Source of the DNA: Marivita sp.
GTDB lineage: Bacteria; Pseudomonadota; Alphaproteobacteria; Rhodobacterales; Rhodobacteraceae
Assembly: GCF_020055635.1 (NCBI RefSeq)
Contig: NZ_JAIPUT010000030.1
Location: 1 to 52,821, forward strand
Direction of reading: 5' to 3'
Length of the DNA stretch: 52,821 bases
The position numbers were made by a program, and so were the translations under genes. Shown piece after piece: positions 17,989 through 27,994 of this stretch (the first letter of the stretch is position 1; each line of letters starts with the position of its first letter). The notes under the pieces were generated by a model, which was given only the letters and a program-made list of their open reading frames with translations, made no database searches and had not been told where the DNA came from.

Positions 17989-18954
17989 ATGCGTGTTCCG
18001 GTCTTGTCGTTCTTTCTTGCGGTTTTTCTAGCCTCGGCGGCTCTGGCCAGTCCCGAATTCTGGCGCAACGAGTGGCCGGAGACGGATTTCGAAAAGACCA
18101 CCGTGCCGAACTGGGTCGAGATCATATCGGGCGGGCCGCCGAAAGACGGCATCCCCGCGATCAGCGATCCGTCCTTCGTGCGCGCCTCCGGCAAGACCGG
18201 AATCGACCCGGCCGAGCCGGTCATCACGCTGGAGATGGGCGGACAGGCGCGGGCCTATCCGATCCGGTATCTGACATGGCATGAGATCGTCAACGATGTG
18301 GTGGGTGGCGTGCCGGTGGCGGTGACGTTCTGTCCCCTGTGCAATTCGGCCCTGAGTTTTGACCGACGGGTGAATGGCCGGGTTCTGAGTTTCGGCGTGT
18401 CGGGCAAGCTGCGCAATTCGGACATGATCATGTATGACCGCGAGACCCAGAGCTGGTGGCAACAGGCCATCGGCGAGGCCATTGTCGGCGATCTGACCGG
18501 TGTCGAATTGAAGACGCTGCCAAGCTGGATGGAAAGCTGGGCCGAGTTCACCGCGCGCCATCCTGACGGGCTGGTGATGGCGGAGCCGGATTTCAACCGC
18601 GATTACGGGCGCAATCCGTATCGCGGCTATGACAGTTCAACGCGACCGTTCCTGTATTCCGGTGAGATGCCGCCACATGGGATCGACGCGCTCGAGCGGG
18701 TGGTGCGGGTTGGAGACCGCGCCTGGCCGATGGCGCGTCTGGCGCGCGAAAACGAGGTGCGCGAAGCCGGAGTGGTGATCTCGTGGCGGGCCGGTCAGGC
18801 ATCCGCCTTGGACACCGGCCGGATTGGCGACGGGCGCGATGTCGGGTCGATCCGGGTGCGCGACGCGCAGGGTCGGGATGTGCCGCATGACGTGCTGTTC
18901 GCCTTTGCCTATCACGCCTTCTGGCCGGACGGGGAATGGATGCTGGGGAACTGA
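17989..18954 (+). CDS. DUF3179 domain-containing secreted protein
   Basis: A 321-residue protein with a signal peptide (residues 1-20, ending ALAS). It has the DUF3179 core: YLTWHEIVND, then VTFCPLCNSALSFDR with the Cys pair CPLC, and later STRPFLYSG. The family is widespread and without assigned reaction. AGAGGGAG precedes the chosen ATG; the frame is open upstream, but that part has no signal peptide and contains the repeat. Its last 43 bases overlap the convergent acetyltransferase gene. Confidence 0.85.
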   Translation: MRVPVLSFFLAVFLASAALASPEFWRNEWPETDFEKTTVPNWVEIISGGPPKDGIPAISDPSFVRASGKTGIDPAEPVITLEMGGQARAYPIRYLTWHEIVNDVVGGVPVAVTFCPLCNSALSFDRRVNGRVLSFGVSGKLRNSDMIMYDRETQSWWQQAIGEAIVGDLTGVELKTLPSWMESWAEFTARHPDGLVMAEPDFNRDYGRNPYRGYDSSTRPFLYSGEMPPHGIDALERVVRVGDRAWPMARLARENEVREAGVVISWRAGQASALDTGRIGDGRDVGSIRVRDAQGRDVPHDVLFAFAYHAFWPDGEWMLGN

Positions 18955-19775
18955 CGACGGAACGGGCGCGGCAGGCGGAGCCATGTGCCGCCGAGGTGCT
19001 GTTTCGTGGCACCGGTGCGGAGTTTGAACCGGTCGAGGCTGTCCGGACCGGTGAGCAGGCCCAGATCGAGCATGTCGAAGCCGCGCCGTGCCAGCCAGGA
19101 CATCGCATGCCAGAGGGTCAGGTTGTGGGCCTTCGCCTTGCGCCCGGCATCGGTGGTGACGCCCAGATGGTAGGTCGCCCAGGGACGGTGGCAGAGGATC
19201 AGCATTGCGGCGACAGGTGTCTTGCCCGCGCAGGCAGTGACGACGCGTGCCTGGCCGGGGTTTTCAGAAGCGAAGATGTCGAGCAGTCGCCTGGGCCAGT
19301 TGCGGAAGCGGTTGGCCTTTTGTTGTGCGTGCTCGGCGTCGATCAGCCATGCATGCTGAATCGGGTGGTACGGCGCATTGGTGATCCGCAGGGTGCCGCG
19401 TTCGGCCCGTTTCAGCGCGTTGCGCCAGTTCTGGTGCAGATTTGTGCGCATTTGGCGCGGTTCGGAGAGCGGCAAAAGGGCCACGGTTCTGGGCGCGATA
19501 AGGCGGATATGCCCATTTGAAGCGAGACCGGTGTCTGCGGTGTTCACGACAAGCGGACCCTTGAGCGCAAGGTCGCTCAGGTAATTTGCAGTGTCCGACG
19601 GGCAAAGCCCAACGGGCCCGCGCGAAATCAGGTTGACCGGACCCAGAAGCGGCAAGTGGCGCGTCTGGATCAGGCAGCGGCCCTGATCGCCGACATGGTC
19701 GATCCGTACCCGCGTGCCAAGGGCGCGCAGGGTGTTGGCGTAGGCGTCGGATTGGGCGAGCGGGCAGGGCGTCAT
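18912..19775 (-). CDS. FemAB/BioF2-like GNAT-fold acyltransferase
   Basis: A 287-residue soluble protein. The C-terminal half has the FemAB-related acetyltransferase pattern: AAMLILCHRPWATYHLGV, then HNLTLWHAMSWLARRGFDMLD, then RFKLRTGATKQHL near residues 250-262. The N-terminal half is a degenerate copy of the fold. Such proteins transfer acyl or aminoacyl groups in envelope polymer synthesis; the substrate cannot be read here. It overlaps the convergent DUF3179 gene by 43 bases. Confidence 0.7.
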   Translation of the reverse strand: MTPCPLAQSDAYANTLRALGTRVRIDHVGDQGRCLIQTRHLPLLGPVNLISRGPVGLCPSDTANYLSDLALKGPLVVNTADTGLASNGHIRLIAPRTVALLPLSEPRQMRTNLHQNWRNALKRAERGTLRITNAPYHPIQHAWLIDAEHAQQKANRFRNWPRRLLDIFASENPGQARVVTACAGKTPVAAMLILCHRPWATYHLGVTTDAGRKAKAHNLTLWHAMSWLARRGFDMLDLGLLTGPDSLDRFKLRTGATKQHLGGTWLRLPRPFRRQFPSIHSPSGQKA

Positions 19776-19856
19776 GCCCGGAGCATGGCAAGGCCGGGTT
19801 GCCGATTGATTAACGCGCGCCCGGCACCATCAAGGCCCCGGGTGCGGCGTATCGCG

Positions 19857-21107
19857 TCAGCCCATCTTCACCAGCGCGTGGCGTTTCTTTCCGGCGCTGA
19901 GCTTGATGGGGGTGGACAGCGCGCCAGCGTCGATCATCAGCCCCGCATCGGTCAGCGGTGCGTCGTCGATCCGCGCGCCGTTTTCGGCGATCAGGCGCTT
20001 GGCCTCCTTGCCGGTCCTGGCCAGACCTGAGCGCACGATCAGTTGCACGATCGAGATGCCGCTGCCGATGTCCTCGGCGGTAAGGGTCACGGTGGGCAGG
20101 TCATCCCCGATGCCGCCTTTCTCGAACACCTCGCGCGCCGTGGCCTCTGCCGCTGCTGCGGCCTCGGCCCCGTGGCAGAGGGTTGTCACGGCGTTGGCAA
20201 GGACGATCTTGGCGTCGTTGATCTCGGACCCGGCAAGCGCACCAAGGCGCACACATTCCTCGATCGGCAGTTCTGTATAGAGCTTGAGGAACCGGCCCAC
20301 ATCGGCATCGGTGGTGTTGCGCCAGAACTGCCAGAATTCGTAGGGCGAGCGCATGTCGGCATTCAGCCAGACCGCGCCATCGGCGGATTTGCCCATCTTC
20401 TTGCCGTCGCTCGTGGTCAAGAGCGGCGAGGTCAGGCCGAAAATCTGGTGATCGAGCACCCGGCGCGTCAGGTCGATCCCGTTGACGATATTGCCCCATT
20501 GGTCCGATCCGCCGAACTGGATCAGACAGCCGTAACGGCGGTTCAGTTCAAGGAAATCATAAGCTTGCAGGATCATGTAGTTGAATTCGAGGAAGCTGAG
20601 GCTTTGCTCGCGGTCGAGGCGCGATTTGACCGACTCGAAGGACAGCATCCGGTTGACGCTGAAATGCCGCCCGATGTCGCGCAGGAAATCGAGGTAGTTC
20701 AACCCGTCCAGCCATTCGGCGTTGTTGAGCATCAATGCGCCGGTATCGCTGTCATCATACGAAATGTACTTGGCGAAGACTTGCTTGATCCCGTCGATAT
20801 TGTCGTCGATCTGGGCAGGCGTCAGCAGCGGGCGCTCGTCCGCGCGGAAGCTCGGGTCGCCTACCTTGGTTGTCCCGCCGCCCATCAGCGTGATCGGCTT
20901 GTGGCCGGTCTTCTGAAGCCAGCGCAGCATCATGATCTGGATGAGACTTCCCACATGCAGTGACTTGGCCGTCGCGTCGAACCCGATATAGCCCGGCACC
21001 ACCCCTTGCATCAGCGCCTCGTCGAGCCCCTGATAATCGGTGCAATCGGCCAGAAAGCCACGCTCCATCATGACGCGCATGAAGTCCGATTTGGGATGGT
21101 AGGTCAT
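19857..21107 (-). CDS. tyrS: tyrosyl-tRNA synthetase
   Basis: A 416-residue class I synthetase that charges tRNA-Tyr. HVGS (51-54) is the HIGH motif and KMGKS (237-241) the KMSKS motif. [10 protein letters not shown] (198-207) is the tyrosine-site signature. The C-terminal region (about 345-410) is an S4-like RNA-binding domain. It is divergent from anmK, with about 55 bases between starts that must hold both promoters. Confidence 0.96.
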   Translation of the reverse strand: MTYHPKSDFMRVMMERGFLADCTDYQGLDEALMQGVVPGYIGFDATAKSLHVGSLIQIMMLRWLQKTGHKPITLMGGGTTKVGDPSFRADERPLLTPAQIDDNIDGIKQVFAKYISYDDSDTGALMLNNAEWLDGLNYLDFLRDIGRHFSVNRMLSFESVKSRLDREQSLSFLEFNYMILQAYDFLELNRRYGCLIQFGGSDQWGNIVNGIDLTRRVLDHQIFGLTSPLLTTSDGKKMGKSADGAVWLNADMRSPYEFWQFWRNTTDADVGRFLKLYTELPIEECVRLGALAGSEINDAKIVLANAVTTLCHGAEAAAAAEATAREVFEKGGIGDDLPTVTLTAEDIGSGISIVQLIVRSGLARTGKEAKRLIAENGARIDDAPLTDAGLMIDAGALSTPIKLSAGKKRHALVKMG

Positions 21108-21162
21108 GGGGTTGCCTCGTTATAGAATGGTGAGGGCAGCTATACGCAGGGCAGGGGAAAAG

Positions 21163-22257
21163 GTGAAGGGCAAGTTGGCAGATCCGATCTGGGCCTTGGG
21201 GGCGATGTCGGGCACGTCTCTGGACGGGGTCGATGCGGCGCTGGTCCTGACGGACGGGGTGACGATTTCGGAGTTCGGGTCATCAGGCTATCGCGGCTAT
21301 TCCGAGGCTGACCAGGCTGTGCTGCGCGCGGCGTTGGGCAAATGGCCGGGCGACGATCTGGACGACGCGGCGCAGGTTGTGCTGGAGGCGCATGTTGCAG
21401 CGCTGCAGGGGTTTGACGCGGACGTGGTCGGGTTTCACGGCCAGACTTTGGCGCATGACCCGCAAGGGCGCGGAACACATCAACTGGGCGATGGCGCAGC
21501 ACTGGCCGAGGCGCTGGGGCGCACGGTGGTCTGGGATTTCCGGTCAACGGATGTCGAGATGGGCGGCGAGGGGGCCCCGCTTGCGCCGTTCTTTCACTGG
21601 GCCTGTGCCAAATGGATCGGGGCAACCGCGCCTGTGGCCTTCCTGAACCTTGGCGGTGTGGGCAACCTGACATGGGTCGATCCCCTGTCTGACAAGCCAG
21701 ATGCGCCGGGGGCCTTGCTGGCCTTCGACACCGGGCCCGCCAATGCGCCCATCAACGACCTGATGATGGAGCGGCGCGGGCTGGCCTATGACAAGGGCGG
21801 CGCGCTGGCCGCACAGGGGCAGGTGGTGGACGGCGCGCTTGAGCTGTTCCTCGAAGAAGGCTATTTCCGCAAGATGCCGCCCAAGTCTCTGGACCGGAAC
21901 GACTTTTCCCTGATGCTCGATCTGGTGCGCGAATTGGAGGACGCCGATGCGGCCGCCACGATGACGGCGATGGCGGCGGCGGCGGTGATGCAGGGGATGG
22001 AGCATTGCCCGGTGCCGCCGGACCGGGTGCTGGTCACGGGGGGCGGGCGGTTGAACCCGGTGACGATGGCGATGCTCACCTCCGCGCTGGATTGCCCGGT
22101 AGAGCCAGTCGAGGCGGTCGGGCTTAACGGCGACATGCTCGAGGCGCAGGCCTTTGCCTATCTCGCGGTGCGGGTGATGCGGGGCTTGCCGACCTCTGCG
22201 CCCGGCACGACCGGGGTGCGCGCGCCGGTTGGCGGTGGGCAGATTTCACGGGTCTGA
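21163..22257 (+). CDS. anmK: anhydro-N-acetylmuramic acid kinase
   Basis: A 364-residue kinase of peptidoglycan recycling; it converts anhydroMurNAc and ATP to MurNAc-6-phosphate. The ATP-site motif [14 protein letters not shown] is at the N-terminus; [24 protein letters not shown] and [11 protein letters not shown] follow. I prefer the GTG at 21163, which has GCAGGGGAAAAG just ahead and starts close to the core. An ATG at 21127 adds 12 residues but has no visible ribosome binding site. Confidence 0.9.
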   Translation: MKGKLADPIWALGAMSGTSLDGVDAALVLTDGVTISEFGSSGYRGYSEADQAVLRAALGKWPGDDLDDAAQVVLEAHVAALQGFDADVVGFHGQTLAHDPQGRGTHQLGDGAALAEALGRTVVWDFRSTDVEMGGEGAPLAPFFHWACAKWIGATAPVAFLNLGGVGNLTWVDPLSDKPDAPGALLAFDTGPANAPINDLMMERRGLAYDKGGALAAQGQVVDGALELFLEEGYFRKMPPKSLDRNDFSLMLDLVRELEDADAAATMTAMAAAAVMQGMEHCPVPPDRVLVTGGGRLNPVTMAMLTSALDCPVEPVEAVGLNGDMLEAQAFAYLAVRVMRGLPTSAPGTTGVRAPVGGGQISRV

Positions 22258-22290
22258 CGATCTCGGGCACCTTCGGCGCATGGCCTGTGC

Positions 22291-22364
22291 GTGCCGCGCT
22301 TGCGCGCGGCACCCGGTTGGGGGCTCTGCCCCCAAACCCCCGGGATATTTCGAAACCAGAGAAG
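22291..22364 (+). terminator. anmK 3' hairpins plus intercistronic repeat copy 3
   Basis: GTGCCGCGC/GCGCGGCAC (22291-22312) and TTGGGGGC/GCCCCCAA (22317-22335), followed by CCCCCGGGATATTTCGAAAC and CAGAGAAG. The orientation matches anmK. The tail is the inverse complement of copy 4 at 22416-22442, with about 50 bases between them. Confidence 0.6.
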
Positions 22365-22415
22365 ACGTGAACACGGGCGGTTGACCGAGACCGCGCTGTG
22401 CGGCTTTGGTCGATG

Positions 22416-22465
22416 CTTCTCTGGTTCAAAAATATCCCGGGGAGCGCGAGGGGCTGGCCCCTCGC
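22416..22465 (-). terminator. moaA 3' hairpin plus intercistronic repeat copy 4
   Basis: On the minus strand GCGAGGGGC/GCCCCTCGC (22446-22465) is followed by CCCCGGGATATTTTTGAACC and AGAGAAG (22442 down to 22416). It begins twelve bases past the moaA stop in moaA's orientation, mirroring copy 3. Confidence 0.6.
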
Positions 22466-22477
22466 TGGCGCGACGGT

Positions 22478-23482
22478 TCAGCCGCCGGTATGGCTCATGT
22501 GACGCGACACGCGGCCATCCACGGACTGGCGCGAATAGTCGAAATCGTGACCCTTGGGTTTGAGCGTGATCGCGTCGCGGATCGCCTGTTCCAGCGGCGC
22601 ATCGCTGTGCGGGTGATTGCGCAGGGCCGAGCGCAGGTCGGCATTGTCTTCCTGACCGAGGCACATGAAAAGCTCGCCGGTGCAGGTCAGGCGCACGCGG
22701 TTGCAACTTTCGCAGAAATTATGCGTGAGTGGCGTGATGAAGCCGATCTTCTGGCCGGTTTCCTCGATCCGGACATAGCGGGCGGGGCCGCCGGTGCGTT
22801 CGGGCAGGTCGGTCAGGGTATATTCCTTGCGCAGGTCGTCGCGCAGGTCGCTGAGTTTCCAGTACTGGCCCAGACGGTCCTCATTGCCGATATCGCCCAT
22901 CGGCATGACCTCGATGAAGGTGAGATCCATGTCGCGGCTGTGGCACCATTCGGTCAGGGTGAAAAGCTCGTCTTCGTTGAAACCCTTGAGCGCGACGGTG
23001 TTGATCTTGACCCGGAGCCCGGCCTTTTGCGCCGCATCGATCCCCCTGATCACCTGCGGCAGCCGGCCCCAGCGGGTGATGTCGGCGAATTTCTGCTCGT
23101 CCAGCGTGTCGAGCGAGATGTTCACGCGGCGCACGCCGGCATCGTAGAGATCGTCCGCGAAGCGTTCGAGCTGCGAGCCGTTGGTCGTCAGGGTCAGTTC
23201 CCTGAGCGACCCGGCGTCCAGATGCCGCGTCATCGACCGGAAGAAGGTCATGATGTCGCGCCGCACCAGAGGTTCGCCGCCGGTGATCCGGAGCTTTTCC
23301 ACGCCCAGCCCGATGAAGGTCGAACACATGCGATCGAGTTCTTCCAGCGTCAGAAGTTCCTTCTTGGGCAGGAAGGTCATGTTTTCCGACATGCAATAGA
23401 CGCAGCGAAAATCGCAGCGGTCGGTGACGGAAACGCGCAGATAGGTGATCGCGCGCTGGAAGGGATCAATAAGCGGTGTCAT
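22478..23482 (-). CDS. moaA: GTP 3',8-cyclase (molybdenum cofactor synthesis)
   Basis: A 334-residue radical SAM enzyme that starts molybdenum cofactor synthesis from GTP. The SAM cluster ligands are C23, C27 and C30 ([10 protein letters not shown]); the second 4Fe-4S cluster is held by C257, C260 and C274. The C-terminus ends in GG, which MoaA needs for activity. I chose the ATG at 23482 to give [10 protein letters not shown], the usual start; further in-frame starts lie upstream at 23488 and 23518. Confidence 0.95.
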   Translation of the reverse strand: MTPLIDPFQRAITYLRVSVTDRCDFRCVYCMSENMTFLPKKELLTLEELDRMCSTFIGLGVEKLRITGGEPLVRRDIMTFFRSMTRHLDAGSLRELTLTTNGSQLERFADDLYDAGVRRVNISLDTLDEQKFADITRWGRLPQVIRGIDAAQKAGLRVKINTVALKGFNEDELFTLTEWCHSRDMDLTFIEVMPMGDIGNEDRLGQYWKLSDLRDDLRKEYTLTDLPERTGGPARYVRIEETGQKIGFITPLTHNFCESCNRVRLTCTGELFMCLGQEDNADLRSALRNHPHSDAPLEQAIRDAITLKPKGHDFDYSRQSVDGRVSRHMSHTGG

Positions 23483-23562
23483 GCCCATGAACCTAGTCTT
23501 TCGGCAGAGACTCAGCAAGTATGGTCGCGAGATGATTTACGGGACGAAGGTCGGAGGCAAGA

Positions 23563-24048
23563 GTGCATAAGACATTGGGAATTCTGGGAACCTGCCTCGT
23601 GCTGGCGGGCTGCGGGCAAATGGGCCTCGACATGCGGGTGCCGTCAGGCCCGGGCGACGGGCAGACGCGGCCGCAATCCCGCCCGGACGCGATGGATGCC
23701 GGGGCGCGGCGTCCACCGGCAACGGCGCGCACGGCCGAGGAGTTCGACACCACCACCGCAGAAGAGCGTCAGGCGGCGGCGGCTCCGGCGTCAGAGGCGC
23801 AGGCGCGATCCCTGGGCCTGACGGTGGTATCGCTGGGCGATCCGGCCCGGCCCGGTTTCTGGATCGAAACGCCGCTGGCGACCAGCGTGGGGCGCGGGCG
23901 CGTGATCAACCCGGAGACCGGGCAATCGGTGCAGCTCGATCTCATTCCCGTCGATGGCTCGGGCAGTCGCATGTCGCTTGCGGCCCTGCGGGTGATCGGC
24001 GTTCCCCTGACCGGTTTGACCGAGGTCGAAGTGGTTTCAGGCGGGTAG
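23563..24048 (+). CDS. small lipoprotein of unknown function
   Basis: A 161-residue protein with a lipoprotein signal (lipobox LAGC, Cys17). Residues 25-80 are a Pro/Ala/Arg-rich spacer. The C-terminal domain (about 85-161, TVVSLGDPARPGFWIETPL to GVPLTGLTEVEVVSGG) resembles a Rhodobacterales family sometimes labelled D-galactarate dehydratase. That label seems wrong for a lipoprotein of this size. It converges with the AlkD-like gene, overlapping it by 12 bases. Confidence 0.7.
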   Translation: MHKTLGILGTCLVLAGCGQMGLDMRVPSGPGDGQTRPQSRPDAMDAGARRPPATARTAEEFDTTTAEERQAAAAPASEAQARSLGLTVVSLGDPARPGFWIETPLATSVGRGRVINPETGQSVQLDLIPVDGSGSRMSLAALRVIGVPLTGLTEVEVVSGG

Positions 24049-24720
24049 GTGCCGCGCGGCCTCTTTGCGGGCAAAGGGTTTCATCTGTGCGCCATGGGCT
24101 GCCAGAAAGGCGCTGGTGCGGTCCGGGTCGTGTTTGGACAAGTCGCGCAGCCACCATGCCACGGCTTTCTGGATGAACCAGTCGGGATCGGTCACGTATC
24201 CTGCCGCCCAGCCTAGGATGCGGTCGCGGGCCGCGGTCTCATCGGCGTCTGGATGGTTCTGCCTGGTCCAGGGCAGGGTGATGACCAGGGCTGCGCGCCG
24301 GGTCCACATATGGTCGCTTGTTGTCCAGGTCTCGATCCTGTCGAGGCGGGTCGGATCGGCGGTCACGCGGCGTTGCCCGGCCATGCAGGCGTGATCGGCG
24401 ATGGCCCAGCTGTCGAATTCGGGCACCCAGGACGTGATGAGCCGCCAGGCGCCCGAGTCCGACGGCTTGATCCGTGCCTGTGTCAGCAGTTTCGCCGCGC
24501 CAACCCGCGCTTCGAAGATATTCGTCTGCCAGAGTGCCTCTGCCAGTTTCAGCCGCGTGTCGAGGTCCAGTTTCTGTCGCCAGTCGCGGACCAGGATATC
24601 GGTGTCGGGATTGGCGACGCCAAGGTAGGGCCGGTCGATCTTGTGATAGGTCGCCATCTGCTGCGCCCGCGCCGGATCCGCCTTTGCCCGCAATTGGCCG
24701 AGGGCGTCGTCGAGTGTCAT
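24037..24720 (-). CDS. AlkD-like DNA alkylation repair protein (HEAT-repeat)
   Basis: A 227-residue all-helical protein with the HEAT-like pattern of the DNA alkylation repair family: RDWRQKLDLDTRLKLAEALW, WAIADHACM, then MWTRRAALVITLPWTRQ and DWFIQKAVAWWLRDL. AlkD-type glycosylases remove alkylated bases without flipping. The ATG at 24720 overlaps the glmS stop by 4 bases, so translation is coupled to glmS. The assignment is by overall pattern; the catalytic Asp was not located with certainty. Confidence 0.78.
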   Translation of the reverse strand: MTLDDALGQLRAKADPARAQQMATYHKIDRPYLGVANPDTDILVRDWRQKLDLDTRLKLAEALWQTNIFEARVGAAKLLTQARIKPSDSGAWRLITSWVPEFDSWAIADHACMAGQRRVTADPTRLDRIETWTTSDHMWTRRAALVITLPWTRQNHPDADETAARDRILGWAAGYVTDPDWFIQKAVAWWLRDLSKHDPDRTSAFLAAHGAQMKPFARKEAARHLPA

Positions 24721-26534
24721 TCCACGGTGACGGATTTGGCGAGGTTGCGGGGCTGGTCGACATCGGTGCCCTTGGCGATCGCGGCGTGATAGGCGATCAA
24801 CTGCGCGGGCAGCGCATAGAGCAGCGGCGTCAGGACAGGATCGACCTCGGGCAGGATGATCGTGCGCCAGACATCCGACCCCGCCGCTTCGGCACCGGCG
24901 GCATCGGTGACAAGGCAGACCTTGCCGCCGCGCGCCATGACTTCCTGCATGTTCGACACGGTCTTTTCGAACAGCGCGTCGCGCGGCGCCATGACGATGA
25001 CCGGCACGGTCTTGTCGATCAGCGCGATGGGTCCGTGCTTGAGTTCGCCCGATGCATAAGCTTCGGCGTGTATATAGCTGATTTCCTTTAGCTTCAACGC
25101 GCCTTCTAGGGCGAGTGGAAACATCAGGCCACGGCCGAGGAACAGCACGTCGCGGGCTTCGGCGATCTTGCGGGCGGCGTCCTCCATGACGTGACCGCGT
25201 TCCAGCGTCGCGTTGAACAGGCCGGGCAAGGCGCGCAGCTTTTCCAGCTTGTCGGCTAGCGCCTCGGGCGTCATCGTTGTGCGCTGGACGGCGGCGTGCA
25301 GGGCCAGCAGGAGCAGGGTGTTGAGCTGGCAGGTGAAGGCTTTGGTCGAGGCGACACCGACCTCGACCCCGGCATGGATCGGCAGGGCCACATCGCTGTC
25401 GCGGGCGATCGAGCTTTCGTCGACGTTGACCACCGACAGGATGTGGTCTGCCTTGCCCTTGCAATAGCGCAGCGCGGCCAGCGTGTCGGCTGTTTCGCCC
25501 GACTGGGACACAAACAGGGCCGTGGTGCCCGGGGTCACGGGCGGTTCGCGGTAGCGGAATTCGGAGGCGATATCGACCTCGACAGGAAGCCGGGCCAGTT
25601 GCTCGAACCAGTATTTCGCCGTCAGGCAGGCATAGAAGGCGGTGCCGCAGGCGACCATCGTCAGGCGCTCCACCTTCGAGAAATCGGGCAAGGCGTGCGG
25701 GAACACGATGCTGTTGCCATCGAGATAGCCGCGCAGCGCGTCGGCCAGCACCGTGGGCTGTTCGGCGATTTCCTTGGCCATGAAGTGCTTGTAGCCGGCC
25801 TTGTCGACACGCGCGGCGTCCATGCTGATCTGGCGCGGGGCGCGGGTCACGCGCGCGCCGCTCTCGTCGAAGATGTCCAGCGTCTCGCGGGTCAGGACGG
25901 CGCAGTCACCCTCTTCGAGATAGGTGATGACGTTGGTCAGCGGTGCCAGGGCGATGGCGTCCGATCCGACATACATCTCGCCGTCGCCATGGCCGACCGC
26001 CAGCGGGCTGCCTTTGCGCGCGGCGACGATCAGGTCGTCCTGCCCATCGAACAGGAAGGCCAGCGCGAAGGCCCCTTCGAGCCGGGCAAGACAGGCGCGG
26101 GCGGCGTCGACATGGCTCATGCCCTGCGTCAGGTAATGATGCGTCAGCAGCGCGATGGTCTCGGTGTCGGTATCGGTTTGCGGCAGGATCTGGTGCCTGG
26201 CCAGTTCGGCGCGCAGGTCCTTGAAATTCTCGATGATGCCGTTGTGGACCACTGCCACCGGGCCGGACTGGTGCGGATGCGCGTTGACCGTATTGGGCGC
26301 GCCATGGGTGGCCCAGCGGGTGTGACCGATGCCGGACTTGCCCGGAAGGGGATCGTGCACCAGCAGGTCGGACAGGTTGACGAGCTTGCCCACGGCGCGG
26401 CGGCGGTCCAGTTTTCCCTCGCTGACCGTCGCGATGCCCGCGCTGTCATAGCCGCGATATTCGAGACGCTTGAGCGCTTCGACCAACAGGGGGGAGACCT
26501 CGTGTTTCCCCAGGACGCCGACGATACCGCACAT
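24717..26534 (-). CDS. glmS: glutamine--fructose-6-phosphate aminotransferase
   Basis: A 605-residue enzyme making glucosamine-6-phosphate, the first step to UDP-GlcNAc. Cys2 of MCGIVGVLG is the N-terminal glutaminase nucleophile. The two SIS domains follow (FVSQSGETADTLAALR, HAEAYASGELKHGPIAL), and the protein ends NLAKSVTVE as usual. It lies six bases after glmU in the same orientation and is coupled to the AlkD-like gene. Length is normal. Confidence 0.96.
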   Translation of the reverse strand: MCGIVGVLGKHEVSPLLVEALKRLEYRGYDSAGIATVSEGKLDRRRAVGKLVNLSDLLVHDPLPGKSGIGHTRWATHGAPNTVNAHPHQSGPVAVVHNGIIENFKDLRAELARHQILPQTDTDTETIALLTHHYLTQGMSHVDAARACLARLEGAFALAFLFDGQDDLIVAARKGSPLAVGHGDGEMYVGSDAIALAPLTNVITYLEEGDCAVLTRETLDIFDESGARVTRAPRQISMDAARVDKAGYKHFMAKEIAEQPTVLADALRGYLDGNSIVFPHALPDFSKVERLTMVACGTAFYACLTAKYWFEQLARLPVEVDIASEFRYREPPVTPGTTALFVSQSGETADTLAALRYCKGKADHILSVVNVDESSIARDSDVALPIHAGVEVGVASTKAFTCQLNTLLLLALHAAVQRTTMTPEALADKLEKLRALPGLFNATLERGHVMEDAARKIAEARDVLFLGRGLMFPLALEGALKLKEISYIHAEAYASGELKHGPIALIDKTVPVIVMAPRDALFEKTVSNMQEVMARGGKVCLVTDAAGAEAAGSDVWRTIILPEVDPVLTPLLYALPAQLIAYHAAIAKGTDVDQPRNLAKSVTVE

Positions 26535-26540
26535 GTTATC

Positions 26541-27890
26541 CTACCCTTTACCCAGCTTTGCCTTCTTCGCGCGCAGCATGCTGAAAAGCTTGCGGGCGAA
26601 ACCGTCCTTGTTCACCTGATCGGCCCGGCCGATGGCCATCGCACCCTCGGGCACGTCTCTGGTCACCACGGTCGAGGTGGCCGTCATCGCCGCGTCGCCG
26701 ACCGTCACCGGGGCGACCAGCATGGTGTTCGACCCGATGAAGGTGTCGCGGCCGATGGTGGTCTTGTGTTTCATCACGCCGTCATAGTTGCAGGTGATCG
26801 TGCCCGCGCCGATATTGCTGCGCGCGCCGACCTCGGCATCGCCGACATAGCTCAGGTGATTGACCTTCGCGCCTTCGTCGATCCTGGCGTTCTTGATCTC
26901 GACGAAATTGCCGATATGCACCTGCTCGGCCAGTTCCGCGCCGGGGCGCAGGCGCGCGAACGGTCCGACGATGGCGCCGCGGCTGACATGCGCGCCTTCG
27001 AGGTGGCTGAACGCCCGGATGCGCGCGCCGGATTCCACGGTGACGCCGGGGGCGAAGATCACGTTCGGTTCGATCTCGGCGTCGCGTCCGATCACCGTGT
27101 CGAAAGACAGGAACACGGTGTCCGGGGCCTGCATCTGCACGCCGCTGTCCATCAGCGACACCCGCATGCGCGCCTGAAACGTCGCCTCGGCCGCGGCCAG
27201 TTCGACACGGGAATTGATGCCGATGGTTTCGGCCTCGTCGCAGGTGACGGCGGTGGATTTCAGACCTCGGTCGCCGGCGATCCCGACGATATCGGTGAGG
27301 TAGTATTCGCCGGACGCGTTGTCGTTGCCCACGGCGTCGACCAGATCGAGCAGCGTTTCGGCATCCGCGCAGACAACGCCGGAATTGCAAAGGGTTACGG
27401 CGCGTTCCGCGTCGGTTGCGTCCTTGTACTCGACAATCCGGGACAATGTGTTCCCCTCCATGACGAGGCGGCCATACCGTCCGGGATCGGCGGCCTGAAA
27501 GCCCAGAACCACCACGTCATTCGACGCACGCGCGGCCCGCATCGCGTCGAGCGTGTCGGTCGAGATGAACGGCGTGTCGCCATAAAGCACGATGACATCG
27601 CCTTCGAACCCGGCAAGCGCCTGTTTCGCCTGTCGGACGGCATGGGCCGTGCCAAGCTGTTCGTCCTGGCGTACCGCCACCGCGTCGGCGTCGAAGTCCA
27701 GCGCCGCCGCTTCGACCAGTTCCGCGCCATGCCCGGTCACGACGATGGTGCGTTCGGGTTCCAGCGCCGATGCCGACAGCATCGCGTGATGCAAGAGCGG
27801 CGCGCCGCCGATCTTGTGCAGGACCTTCGGCAGGTCGGAGTCCATCCGTGTCCCCTTGCCCGCGGCAAGAATGACCAAGGCTATGCTCAT
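26541..27890 (-). CDS. glmU: bifunctional GlcNAc-1-P uridyltransferase / GlcN-1-P acetyltransferase
   Basis: A 449-residue enzyme that makes UDP-GlcNAc. The N-terminal pyrophosphorylase domain has LAAGKGTRMDSDLPKVLHKI (8-27) and a YGDTPF motif near residue 100. The C-terminal left-handed beta-helix has hexapeptide repeats (about 245-430). With glmS it forms a two-step operon for cell-wall precursor supply. It is divergent from the HAD phosphatase gene, with 104 bases between. Confidence 0.96.
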   Translation of the reverse strand: MSIALVILAAGKGTRMDSDLPKVLHKIGGAPLLHHAMLSASALEPERTIVVTGHGAELVEAAALDFDADAVAVRQDEQLGTAHAVRQAKQALAGFEGDVIVLYGDTPFISTDTLDAMRAARASNDVVVLGFQAADPGRYGRLVMEGNTLSRIVEYKDATDAERAVTLCNSGVVCADAETLLDLVDAVGNDNASGEYYLTDIVGIAGDRGLKSTAVTCDEAETIGINSRVELAAAEATFQARMRVSLMDSGVQMQAPDTVFLSFDTVIGRDAEIEPNVIFAPGVTVESGARIRAFSHLEGAHVSRGAIVGPFARLRPGAELAEQVHIGNFVEIKNARIDEGAKVNHLSYVGDAEVGARSNIGAGTITCNYDGVMKHKTTIGRDTFIGSNTMLVAPVTVGDAAMTATSTVVTRDVPEGAMAIGRADQVNKDGFARKLFSMLRAKKAKLGKG

Positions 27891-27994
27891 CGGGTTTCTC
27901 TTTGTCTTTTGTTCTAGGACCTTTTATCCGTCTGGTACTTTGTCGCAAGGCACCTAATCTCACACTTGATTGCGACTTGTGACAGGAGACGACG

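Noticed and set aside
25296-27917. Long open frame of 873 codons on the plus strand opposite glmS and glmU
   Set aside because: It mirrors two conserved essential genes and has no recognisable motif or start signal; it is a codon-bias shadow.
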